From NCBI GenBank assembly GCA_902651635.1, contig CACRSC010000231.1, positions 15,845-79,844 on the forward strand: a stretch of 64,000 bases of DNA, read 5' to 3'. The translations under genes were made by a program, and so were the position numbers. This DNA is from Mastigamoeba balamuthi. Its lineage: Eukaryota > Evosea > Mastigamoebida > Mastigamoebidae. The notes beneath the pieces were generated by a model. It worked only from the letters and a program-made list of their open reading frames with translations, was not told the origin of the DNA and ran no database searches. Below, piece after piece: positions 10,125-20,285 of this stretch. Position 1 is the stretch's first letter, and each line of letters begins with the position of its first letter.

Positions 10125-11498
10125 ATGCCCTCCGCCGTCGTCGACATCGAGCTGAGCGGATCCCACGTGCTGAAACCCCAGGCCCTGCTGCTGCTGCTTC
10201 CCCCCTGTGTGTACTGACGGCCAGCCTGTGCTGACGCCCTGCAGGTGTTCGTTGCCGGCAGCAGCAGGACCGTCTCGGGCGCTGTGCGCCTCACGCTGGC
10301 CCGGCCCCTCAAGGCCAAGTCTGTCAAGACGCTCCTGCTGGGGGTCGCCGTCGGCACGTGGGTCTCGGCCGAGTGGGGCGGAGCCAGACGCTTCTCGGGC
10401 GCCCGCGAGTTCCACCTGCGCGAGCGTCTCTGGGAGGCCCCGGGCGGCGTCATCCCCGCAGGCGCCACGAGCGTGCCGTTCGACCTGGGGCCCATCGAGG
10501 CCGCCGCGCCCCCGTCCTTTGAGGAGCACATCAACTTCGTGCGCGGCTTCGGCGGCTTCGTGCGCTACTGGGTCCTCGCCCAAGTCTCCACGCCGCTGGG
10601 CCACCGCAACGTCAAGCGCTACGCGCCGCTCACGGTGCTCTCCTTCACGCCGCCCTCGGAGAAGTGGGTCACCGAGAACGAGGAGTTCGACAGGGCGTGG
10701 GCCCTGCGCAGGGGCGGCCACGCGGGGCCCGACTGGCGGCTGCCCGTGCCCCCGACCGAGCAGACGTACCTCGAGCCCTGCACCGTCGCCAGCACCAAGG
10801 CGTTCGGGCTGGCGACCCCGCTGACGCGCGGGGAGATCGAGGTGTCGGTGCGGGTCCCGCGGAGGGCCTTCGGCTACGGCGAGGTCATCGTGGCCGCCGT
10901 CTGCGTGCGCAACAGGAGCAACGCGGCCGTCCGCGACGTCGATGCTGCGATCCGCCAGCGCTCGGAGGGGACCCCGGAGGGCGCGCCCCCGGGCAGGTGG
11001 TGCCGCGACGTCGTCGTGCTGTCGACGGGACGCAGGGTGGAGCCCGGCCAGGTCGCCGAGTTCAGCGTCTGCATCAGGGCGCCCCCAGTGGCCCCCACGT
11101 TCGACTTCACTATGTGGTTCCGGTTCGGCCTCAGGATCAGGCACACGCTCGACGTCGACGTGCGGTACAACAGCGTCGGCAGGCGCCTCTCGGCGTGCGT
11201 CGACATCGAGCTCAACAGCGGCCCCGGTTCCAGCGCGGCTGCCGCAGTGTGGGGCCCTGAGAGGATCGACGACCTGGCGGCCACACTCAGGCCGGCCATC
11301 GAGTTCAAGGTCTACAAGAGCGAGGGGGCGATGCTCAGGGGGCGCCACGTGCAGGTGCTCTGCCTGCCCGTCGACCAGCAGTTCGCACTCCCACAGGAGG
11401 CGCCCGCCTCCGCCGTTATGCCGAGCGGGCCCCTGTGCACGGAGCCCTGCTTCGTCGCAGTGAACACCAACCCCCCTGTCTCGGCCTATCTGTTCTGA
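10125..11498 (+). CDS. Arrestin-fold protein, tandem copy 1
   Basis: Model: join(10125..10166, 10245..11498), 431 residues. The 14-codon first exon (MPSAVVDIELSGSH) joins in phase to VFVAGSSRTVSGAVRLTLAR, giving the first strands of an arrestin N-domain (an IDIEL strand, then the VFVAG and VSGAVRL pattern). The C-domain shows RRAFGYGEVIVAAVCVRNRS, where family members read YxxGExIxVxxxVxNxS, and later EFSVCIRAPP. Alpha-arrestins act as adaptors in endocytosis and receptor or transporter trafficking, so a cytosolic adaptor role is inferred. I see no PPxY motif; the C-terminus has NPPVSAY instead. The gene is a tandem duplicate of the one at 13283-14651 and shares its intron position and intron sequence. 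Confidence 0.82.
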
Positions 11499-11583
11499 AG
11501 GCCACCCCAGCGTGGCACGCACGGAAACAAGATTTCAAAGGCCTTTCGAACGTGTTTCCACCTCCGGGTGCCGTGCTGGTTTC

Positions 11584-12366
11584 ATGCTGCCGGCAACCGT
11601 GCTGTTCACCATCGGCATCACGATCTACCAGGAGTGTAAGACGGAGTGGCGCTCACCCTCAAGATCTTCAGCGCTCCGTGTGCCCAGATCATCCGCAGCG
11701 GCAAGCAGATGACCGTCGCAGGCTGCGAGGTGGTGCACACGGTGATCCTCAAGGAGGGCGACAGGGTCGCCGCAGACCTCGTGCTGGCATGGTTGATGAA
11801 CGTCTCGGCTGACGGAACCCTCCTGACAGGTGAGTGTGTGCCCATCCGCAAATTCAACTTTGAACGATCGAATTCGAGACTCATTTGATTGCTCCTCACC
11901 AGCTCGAGACAGAGAAGATGCTGCTGGGAGGGTGATCAGGAGGCTCGTCGTGTGCCTGCACAGCGCTGACGGTGTTCCTGATCCTGGGGGTCACTCAGCG
12001 ACACTGGCTCAACACAGCTGTCACTGCCATCTCGCTGGCCATGGGCTGCCCGAGGAGTTCTCCATCGTGCTCACCATGTTCATGTCACTGGGCACCTGGT
12101 GCATCTCGCGCAGCATGGTGCTGATGTGGCACAACAGTGCCATCAAGACGCTGGGCACATGCTCTGTGCTCTGTACTGAAGAGACGGGCATACTGACGAT
12201 CAACCAGATGATGGTCCAGGTGCTCTGGGAGTGGAGCACTGACCACACGTTCCAGTTCAGGAATGCTGCCAACTCGATCAAGGCCGTTGATGAGCAGTGC
12301 CACTTGATTGTTGAGTTGGCTATCCTCGCCTCCCAGAGGGACTTCTTTGGTCCATGCCCTTCAGCT
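11584..12366 (+). pseudogene. P-type cation ATPase remnant
   Basis: Translated blocks match a P-type ATPase in order: a membrane segment (LPATVLFTIGITIYQE), the actuator domain (IRSGKQMTVAGCEVVHTVIL, then KEGDRVAADLVLA and TLLTGECVP), then a transmembrane helix with PEEFSIVLTMFMSLGTW and the phosphorylation region CTEETGILT. The last should read C-x-D-K-T-G-T-L-T, so the phosphorylated Asp and the Lys are lost. Blocks lie in different frames and most of the protein is absent. The PEEF-x-VLT-x-F-x-x-LG-x-W signature is, to my knowledge, typical of a P2-type ATPase subgroup common in bacteria, so transfer into the lineage is possible. It is a broken host-genome relic sitting between two arrestin genes. 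Confidence 0.75.
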
Positions 12367-12564
12367 ACTCTCAGCTACATGTGCATGCTGTGTCTGGAAT
12401 GGGGGTGCTTGGACAGTGCACGGTGAACCAAACACTGCCTGATACAAACCAGCTTCCCTTGTTTTCTCTTGTCTCAGGGGCTGGGAAGGTTGTGTTGAAC
12501 GTCATTTCACAATTATTGGTATGAGTGCAGATTGCATCTGTAACAAACCATACTTTGTTTTCAT

Positions 12565-12699
12565 TTTTGATCATTGCCCAAAATTAAACAGGGAATTATG
12601 AGAGTAGAAAAATAATAGAAGGGGCTTAGTGGTTTGTACAGAGGAAAGTAAGGGTTTCACAGAAAACAGATGAATATTTATTTTGGGCAATGATCAAAA
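12565..12699. repeat. 20-bp perfect inverted repeat
   Basis: TTTTGATCATTGCCCAAAAT at 12565-12584 is exactly reversed and complemented at 12680-12699. The 95-bp loop between them is AT-rich and non-coding. It lies immediately left of a second foldback element, so the two may be nested or adjacent small transposon relics. Confidence 0.75.
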
Positions 12700-12705
12700 T
12701 TGACA

Positions 12706-12906
12706 TACAACCGGTATACACAATTATCATTCGAAAGAATTGGTGTTTTCGGTCCAGTTTTGTTAGGCAACCTGCTCTTTAAATTTGACATGTGAAGTGG
12801 GAGACAACTGAACCCTCCATCCACCGAATCTTATGGGCAGGTTGCCTCACAAAACAAGGCCGAAAAAGCCACTGTTTTGAATTTTAAATTGTGTATACCG
12901 GTTGTA
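12706..12906. mobile_element. Foldback/MITE-like element
   Basis: The ends are a perfect 20-bp inverted repeat: TACAACCGGTATACACAATT at 12706-12725 and its reverse complement at 12887-12906. Further in, the arms keep pairing in patches (for example GGCAACCTGC near 12763 against GCAGGTTGCC near 12838, and TTTTGTTAGG against CCTCACAAAACAA). The whole element is about 200 bp, non-coding and AT-rich, as expected for a hairpin-type non-autonomous DNA transposon. I do not see a clear target-site duplication. Confidence 0.6.
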
Positions 12907-13282
12907 TAGACAAACACCTCAAAGAGGCACAATTCGAGTGGGAAAAACACAGGGAAATGCATATACTGGCGGCAGATCTATTCCCCTCAGGGGGGAGTCA
13001 TTCTCCTTGGGCGTATCTGCATTCACAGCTTCCAAATATTCAAATGTTCTCACATACAGATTTCTTTTCAATCGGTGACGAACCTCAACATCTTGGGGCA
13101 TTCGGGCGTGAAGCTCTCCTCAATGGCGGCGGTGAGCATCACGGGGTTTTGTACGCGCCGTGGCGGTGTGAGAAAATGGGGTGTGGGCGTGGTGTAACCC
13201 CTGTTGATAAATATCTTATTCCCACTGGGGTTGAATACTGAGCTAGGCTCCACCCGGCCTTGATCCGTCGTCTCCTGCAGGC

Positions 13283-14651
13283 ATGGCCGACACTGTCATC
13301 GACATCGAGCTGAGCGGATCCCACGTGCTGAAACCCCAGGACCTCCCAGCTGCTGCTGCCCCCCCGTGTGCACTGACGGCCATCCTGTGCTGACGCCCTG
13401 CAGGTGTTCGTTGCCGGCAGCAGCAGGACCGTCTCGGGCGCTGTGCGCCTCACGCTGGCGCGGCCCCTCAAGGCCAAGTCGGTCACCACAGTGCTCGTGG
13501 GGGCCGCCACCGGGCATTGGGTCCAGCCCCAGGGTTCCTTCTCCTCAGGCGCCCGCGAGTTCCACGTCCGCGAGCGTCGCTGGGAGCCCCCGGGCGGCGT
13601 CATCCCCGCAGGCGCCTCGTGCGTCACGTTCGACCTGGGGCCCATCGAGGCCACGGCCCCCCCGTCGTACGAGGAGCACACCAGCTTCCTGCGCGGCTTC
13701 GGGGGCATGGTGCGATACTGGGTCCTCGTCGTCGTCGCCACGCCACCGGGCAGCTACGACATCAAGCGCTACGCGCCGCTCACGGTGCTCTCGTACACGC
13801 CGGCCTCGGAGAAGTGGGTCTCGCGCAACGAGGAGATCGGCCAGGAGTGGGCCCTGCGCAGGGGCGGGCGGCCGGGGCCCGACTGGCGGATGCCCGTGCC
13901 CCCGACCGAGGAGACGTACCGCGAGCCCTGCACCGTCGCCAGCACCAAGGCGTTCGGGCTGGCGGCCCTGCTGACGCGCGGGGAGATCGAGGTGTCGGTG
14001 CGGGTCCCGCGGAGGGCCTACGGCTACGGCGAGGTCATCGTGGCCGACGTCTGCGTGCGCAACAGGAGCAGCGCGGCCGTCCGCGACGTCGAGGCCGCCA
14101 TCCGCCAGCGCTCCGAGGGGACGCCTGCCGCTGTCGCGCCCCCGGGCATGTGGTCCCGCGACATCGCCGTGCTGTCGACGGGGCGCAGGGTGGAGGCCGG
14201 CCAGGTCGCCGAGTTCAGCGTATGCATCAGGGCGCCCCCAGTGACCCCCTCGTTCTTCCTGGCGTCGTTCGCTGAGTTCGACCTCAGGGTCCGGCACACG
14301 CTCGACGTGGACGTGCGGTACAACAGCGTCGGCACTCGCCTCTCGGCGCGCGTCGAAATCGAGCTCAACAGCGGCCCCGGTGACGGCGCGGCTGCCGCAG
14401 TGTGGGGCCCCAAGAGGATCGACGAGCTGGTATCAACGCTCAAGCCGGCCATCGAGTTCAAGGTCTACAAGAGCGAGGGGGCGATGCTCAGGGGGAGCCA
14501 CGTGCAGGTGCTCTGCCTGCCCGTCGACCAGCAGTTCGCGCTCCCAGAGGACACGCCCGCCCCCGCCGAGGTGCCGAGCGGGCCTCTGTGCACGGAGCCC
14601 TGCTTCGTCGCAGTGAACACCAACCCTCCTCTCTCGGAATACCCGTCCTGA
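13283..14651 (+). CDS. Arrestin-fold protein, tandem copy 2
   Basis: Model: join(13283..13324, 13404..14651), 429 residues. It is a close paralogue of the gene at 10125-11498, from the first exon (MADTVIDIELSGSH) through VFVAGSSRTVSGAVRLTLAR to the C-terminal block ending TNPPLSEYPS. Differences cluster in loops, for example around residues 45-60 and the segment ahead of HTLDVDVRYNSVG. The first intron (79 nt) is nearly the same sequence as in copy 1, showing that the duplication included the intron and is fairly recent. Function is inferred as an alpha-arrestin-type trafficking adaptor. The start sits just after a CCTGCAG, so a spliced 5' leader is possible. Confidence 0.82.
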
Positions 14652-14958
14652 AGGCCACCCCAGCGGGGCACGCACGGAAGCAAGAACAGAATGGGGTTTC
14701 GAACATGCATTAAGCTGGGACGGGAACCCTCTGCAACATACTCTTGTTCCGAAGGGTCTGATTGCCGCGAAATCTTGCGACTACCCGAGGTAAATTGCTA
14801 CCACCCTAGCCGTAGGTGGCCGTGCTGGTCTCACACATATCTTCACCGAGTGGGAGGAGAGGGTATCAGAATAGAACCTGCAGCCCGATTGGAACAATTA
14901 TCGGGAGTGGCGACAGACCTCAGAGTCACTGTCCCCAGTCACTCACGAGGTCGCTGGC
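14652..14958. other. Intergenic between convergent genes
   Basis: About 300 bases between the end of arrestin copy 2 and the 3' end of the first ThrE-like gene on the other strand. Nothing recognised. Confidence 0.5.
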
Positions 14959-17900
14959 TCAGATGGTGGTGATCTGGATGAGGTCGGCGAAGAAGTTGCC
15001 GATGACGATGCAGATGACCGTCATCATCATCCCGAAGATGCAGTGCATCGCCTTGACGAGGTCATTGTCCACCATCCCCGCTGCCACTCCGCGCACCCCC
15101 AGCGACGACGACACGATCACCAGCGCCGACACGGTTGTGGGCACAGCAGCCGGCTTGTCAAACACCTGTGGGTTGTGGGGCCACACCCACCCATTAAGCA
15201 CACCACTTTCAGTGGCCCGGACTCACCTTGGAGTACACGTTGGCAACGAAGCACAGGGCGACCATGCCGAGGACAATGCTGGCGTCGGAGCCCAGAGATT
15301 GCGCTACCATGCGAGGTGTGAGGTCCGCAAAGGCGCTGCAGACGATGATGGCCGCGTACTGCCGCGGGTGTGCGTTCAAGAGAACCGCCAGAGTCACGAT
15401 ACCAACCGGCAGGCACAGCAGCGTGTACCACGCGCTCACGTACACCGTCGGCACCAACATGGGCTCCTCCTCGGACGACGCTGTCACTGTGTTGTCGGGG
15501 ATGAGCAGCGCCACCTGCGAGCCCAGCGCGATGCCGAAGCCAAGCTCGAAGATCACCAGCAGCCCGTACAGGAACCGCGCCGACCCCGCAACAGTCATGT
15601 GCGCCCCCAGGTCTCCCAGTGCCTTGATCAGCTGCAGCCCAGGCAGTGCCCAGAATATTCCGGAGAGGTTAGTGCTCATCAGACTGAGAGGGCCCAGCCA
15701 CCGCGTCTTGTCGACAGCCACCACAATCGCTGAGACCTGTCGTGGCTGTGAGACGGTGCGAGACACGGGTGGCAACGCTCACGAGGATGGCGGTGACGCA
15801 GTCGGCGATGCGGGCGAACTGGGAGAACTTGTCGGCTGCGAGGAGGATGACGCCAGCGACGAAGCCGAGGACGAGGGAGAGGGCCGTCTCGTAGGCGCCG
15901 CCGCCGTAGAACCACGGGCAGACCATGGGGCTCATCAGCGTCATCGCCAGCAGCTTCCACTGCCACGTGTACACTGGCGGCCTGCAGACAGCAGTGCAAG
16001 GGGGCGCCGTGAGTGAAGATGTCCTCCTGTGGCGGTTTTGTGCTCGGGGGTACAATTGTGTCCTTGTGTTTGTGTCACCCTTTCTTTTCCTACAGTTATT
16101 CATCATTTGCTACGTCTCTCGCACTGCAATACAATTCTCCCAGCAATTGAACCCAGTTGTTGGATGTGGTCCCGTGCCGTACCGGGCACGAATGCGAGCG
16201 AGCTCCTCAGCGGCCTGCGAAAGGGGCACATCATGCGAGGCCACGCGCTTGGCCAGCGAGTCGGCAAAGTCCTGCTTGTCGAGGTCCCAGCTGAACTCGC
16301 ACGGCACGTGCACCGTCCGCACCTCCGACGTCGCCTTGTCGCACATCGAGAGCAGAACAGCCGTCGGGAACACCGCGCACTCGACCTCCACCCCGTACGC
16401 CGCTGCAGATTCGCCCAACGTAGATTTCAGGAATCACAGAGAATCCAGATTCGCCGCTGAAATCTAAAATCTAGATATGCGCCGCAGGGGAAGGGAAGAG
16501 GGAATCGGAACCTGCTGCGAGGGGTATCTGACGCTCGAGGCGGTCCGTGGGCACCCCGGACCTGTGCAGCGTCTCGGCGAGCTGCATCACGAACATCGCC
16601 ACCCTCTCGAACGCGAACGCACCCATTCCCCCCTGCTCCAAATCACCGCACTCGGCAATATGACTTATGGCATGTTCCGGAAAAAGATGAAGTGAAAACA
16701 AATGATAAATCACTAGCAGTCAGTTGTATTGGGAAAAGTCGCTCCCATTCAGCATTCCAATATTTCTTGATTCTATAATATGTAAATTTGACTGAAATCC
16801 AAAATTTCACAACATTATCTCTGGCTGTAGTCATATTAAACATGTCTGATTCTGAACCAACACTCCTTGTTTAGATTATATTGATCAAATCAGGATCTGA
16901 TATGCGCAATCAAGCACGAATTAAGTGGGCTAGAAGACATCATATTGGATTCATAGATAAATTATGAATTCACTTGTGAAATTGAATATTTATAATCACA
17001 TCTAATATCTAAAAGTAATATAAACATTTCAAACAATATACTCAAGAAATTGGATTTTGGAACATCTTGACAAAGATCAAGGTATATTAATCATCATTCT
17101 CTTTCAGCTGTAAGAATGCACTTGTGTGTTTCACCAGCATCAGCACAACTGCTTGTAGAGCATAAAACAGATCCTGGGGTATCTGCTGGAAACTCGAAGT
17201 GAAAAGACTTCCGAATCCATCCATCAAGGCCATGAATAATTCTATCCGGAATTCCTTGAATCTCATCTTTTGCCAGAGGATGCACAGATGTTCGTTTTTG
17301 CCTGGAGGAAGTGAGATGCAGAAATGAACAATGCACAAAACTGAGCAATGCAACTGGAGATCTGATCTTCTGTTAAGACCAACTGATGTGCAGTTTCTCT
17401 TCGAAGGCTCTGTTTATCTGTGCAATAAGTAATAAAATTGTAAATAATACATACTGTCTTGCATACACCAAAATGGCCATCACAAACAGAGTGACCATGA
17501 TTTGGAGCAAAGAAATCCAATGATATGATACAATTCCGAGATCTCTGATGAACTTTTTCCTGAATTGCATTAGCTTGAGTCTATTTTATAATGGTGTACC
17601 TGTAACTTCATAAGCGTATAGATTATGTTCTTTGCCTTGAATCCTCCATCAGACCAGAAATGAAGTGCTTTAATTGGAAATGAAATAACATGACAGAGCT
17701 CATTCCATAGCCCATTGAGACCACACTCAGTGAATTTCCAATCATGTGATGCTGTTGCAGGAAAGTCGAAGTAGGACCATTTCTCAGGTATCAGACCCCA
17801 GACAGAGAACCCCAGATCATGCATCTTAAACAGAGCTGTCTCGTGGAACATAGTATAGTCCAGCACTATCAGTAGATGCCCATCTTCGAGAGTCTTCATT

Positions 17901-19876
17901 GTATGTGAATATACATCACGTTGCTCAAGTACTTTGGTAAGATGATCAATAATGAACAGTTCATCATCCTCAGTTGCAGTCTCCTCTCTTTGTAGAAGTC
18001 TATACTGTGTGCACATTGGGCATGCATATCTATTTGCCTAGTCAGATTCGACTCTTTTGAATATGTACCTATCAAACTTTGCAGGGTAAATTCGAGCAGA
18101 ATGTACATAGTCAAAAAACTGAGTTCGTGCAAAGCAATGATCATAGGAGTGATCTGAACAATAGTGGTGATACGCCTCAAGTCTACTCCCATAGTACAAC
18201 CATCTTCGAGTTACCTTTCCAGAAACAACTTCTGAGTTTAGTATTATCCACTCTCGTAGATCAATTGCTTTTTGACCTGGATTTGCTGAGTTTGTTTATA
18301 ATTATGTCTTACTTCTAAATGAAGAAAACCGTGTTTGGTCACCCAATTCATCAGGATCAGAACTGGTTCCTTCCATTTCCTCTTCCTATTATCAAGTTAA
18401 ATGAATGATAAGATAATAACATACCTCCTCGATTTGCTTCATTTTTAGGCTAAGGGATTCAATGTCTGTACTCTTTTGCATTGTCTCTCTGTTGTTCTTT
18501 TGCTCTTGAAGCTCTTTGTGGGCTCTCTGTAAACTAGAGCAAGAAACACCAGTCATTTCTGAGCATTGTCTAAGTGATTGTTAGAATGTTATCTAGTGAT
18601 AAGAAATACAATTGAGGCAAATCTGGATAAAGAGTGAGAGTTATTTTTGCTAACTCAGACTCTGAGAAGCCAATTTCTCTCAGATTACTGGTTGTCTGAT
18701 GTGGGTTCACTGCAAGTGCTACTCCATATTCTATGCACAGATCCTGTTTTATGTTACTATAGTCTGAATAAAACCATACCTTGATCAGGCTAATTGGATT
18801 ATCCCCTGCTCGCATATTGATATAGTTGATTACATCTCGTAAAATTGGTCGTGAATCCACCTGCTGTCCATAGGGCAATCCAGTTCCAATTGGTCTTCCT
18901 CTCTTAAAGGAAATATTGTCAGTAATCTGAATTCAATTGTCATACATACTTTTTTCGGTGGTTCTATGAGTTCTGGATTTGGTTCTGGTCCATATACATG
19001 TTTCTCCTTAAGGTGGGCCTGGAGGAAAATGTGTCAATTTGTTCCCAAATTTTAAGAGCGATTTAAATAGTATCTTAACCTAAATATTGAAGTAAGCAAT
19101 AAAATGGAGGAACACTACTGCACATTTTTTGCACGTACGTTTTGAAGGCGTTCATTAGCAAGAACATGTGCCTTGCACAGAGGGACTTCCTGAGAGTTGG
19201 CGTCTTCCCACATGGGCTTCAGAGGCAGAAACACCACGAGCCACATCAGTGCTCGTACTCCTGGTGCCCTGCAGCTCTTGTGCGCGCACTGGTTTTGAGG
19301 ATTTCCCATTGAAAGGAGGGGTTAGGTTTCTGCCCAAAAAGATATTGAGCTATCCAACGAAAAAATATCTGCCGGACATGTGAAGAAACACACAATGGAG
19401 CCACAGCACTAACAGAACAACACTGGCCACAAAGCAGCCAATCCCATTCATTACCTCTATCATATGGCTCACTGGCTTGGTGTCTGTTACAGCTCTGGCT
19501 CGTGTCTGTGTGACACTATGAATTATTCATGTGGTTCTCTCACATTTCTACCCAAGTTTTTTCGGTACAGGCCATCGGTCGATTCCGAGGCGCTCTGGGC
19601 GATGAGGGGCGTGGTGTCGGTGGTCTGGGGTCGCTGGGGGCTGTCGTCGGGGTCGCTGAGGTCGATCGGGGTGAAAGGAGTGGATCCCGGAGCGATGCGG
19701 AGTGCAGGGACCAGATCCACTACTTCCAGCACCTCAGGAGGGGGCTGTGCTGCCTTGCTGGGCTTGGGCTGCTGGACCGGTGGGGCTGCCCCAGCCGTCT
19801 CTGCAGTGGGGTGCACTCCCTCTGCCCTCAGCGCTACCGGGGCCTCTGCTTCTGCTGGTGGTGTTGTGGCTTCCAC
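14959..19876 (-). CDS. ThrE/Prm10-like transporter, tandem copy 1, interrupted by a DNA transposon
   Basis: Exons that match the intact copy 3: 14959..15165, 15227..15736, 15783..15981, 16183..16402 and 16512..16663, with N-terminal coding sequence resuming at 19569 to about 19876 (true start unresolved). The N-terminal domain shows AETLHRSGVPTDRLERQIPL and YGVEVECAVFPTAVLLS, the ThrE-type (DUF1212) pattern. Later exons encode about ten hydrophobic helices, including FYGGGAYETALSLVLGFVAG, IFWALPGLQLIKALGDLG and CSAFADLTPRMVAQSLG. The family exports threonine/serine in bacteria, and Prm10 is its yeast member. Between SESTD and DLEQGG lies a 2.9 kb AT-rich element. A GT just inside one terminal repeat and an AG just outside the other would restore phase (SESTDGLHIAECGDLEQGG), so the insertion might be spliced as an intron; otherwise this copy is dead. 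Confidence 0.7.
16668..19574 (-). mobile_element. AT-rich DNA transposon inserted in the ThrE copy 1 gene
   Basis: Boundaries follow an imperfect terminal inverted repeat: TGGCATGTTCCGGAAAAA from 16668, and TGGCCTGTACCGAAAAAA read on the minus strand from 19574. Base composition changes sharply at both ends from GC-rich to AT-rich. The interior encodes minus-strand transposase-like pieces (see 17570-18016) and, near 17500, the motif FFAPNHGHSVCDGHFGVCK, which resembles the C-terminal part of DDE-type catalytic domains. Copies 2 and 3 of the host gene lack the element, so it arrived after the tandem duplication or was never in them. I cannot see a clean target-site duplication, and the superfamily is unassigned. 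Confidence 0.65.
17570..18016 (-). CDS. Transposase core exon (putative DDE type)
   Basis: Open frame inside the AT-rich element. Just upstream it is preceded in frame by a CPMC motif. It then reads DHLTKVLEQRDVYSHTMKTL, EDGHLLIVLDYTMFHETALF, KMHDLGFSVWGLIPEKW and IKALHFWSDGGFKAKNIIYT. The Asp in LIVLDYT and the Asp in FWSDGGFKAKN are placed like the first two acidic residues of an RNase H-fold transposase. The frame ends near a GTACACC that could be a donor, so the transposase probably has its own introns. Codon use is AT-rich, unlike all neighbouring host genes. Superfamily assignment needs a profile search. Confidence 0.5.
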   Translation of the reverse strand: MCTQYRLLQREETATEDDELFIIDHLTKVLEQRDVYSHTMKTLEDGHLLIVLDYTMFHETALFKMHDLGFSVWGLIPEKWSYFDFPATASHDWKFTECGLNGLWNELCHVISFPIKALHFWSDGGFKAKNIIYTLMKLQVHHYKIDSS

Positions 19877-20285
19877 TGCTGCCGCTGCCTCTGTGACTGC
19901 GCTGCCCAGAAGTACTGCCTCGGACCACCCAGACCGTTAGCGACAAGGGTCGGCAAGAGAGCTCCTCCGCACCTTTCTCCATCGTGTACAGCCCTTGTCC
20001 GAAGTGCTGGATGCCCTTGTGACCCTCGCTCTTTTTTAAAACTTGAAGCACTGCTGACTGTGGCCTGCCGGCCAAACAGGCCAATTCCGCAGTGCCACAG
20101 TAGACCGAGAAAAACCCGAAAAAGATGAAGAGACCAATGCAGGGAATACAGACCTTTCGTTTCTGATCCCGGGCCATTACTTCGGTCGTGACGACACCAA
20201 GCGGACCCAGCAGATTCGTCCCCGGGCAGACATAAATACCACACTGGCGAGTGCACGCACAGATGAGAGAGTAATTGTGTGTGGC
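19877..20285. other. 5' flank of ThrE copy 1
   Basis: The minus strand from about 20177 has an open frame with a hydrophobic run (VCIPCIGLFIFFGFFSVY) that could be the first exon of the interrupted ThrE gene, but I could not find a phase-consistent junction to the exon ending near 19876. Left unassigned. Confidence 0.3.

Larger units (their letters stand above)
12367..13282. other. AT-rich spacer between the arrestin genes
   Basis: Much richer in A and T than its surroundings. It holds the two inverted-repeat structures listed separately and no convincing reading frame. The last 300 bases return to mixed composition ahead of the second arrestin start. Confidence 0.5.
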
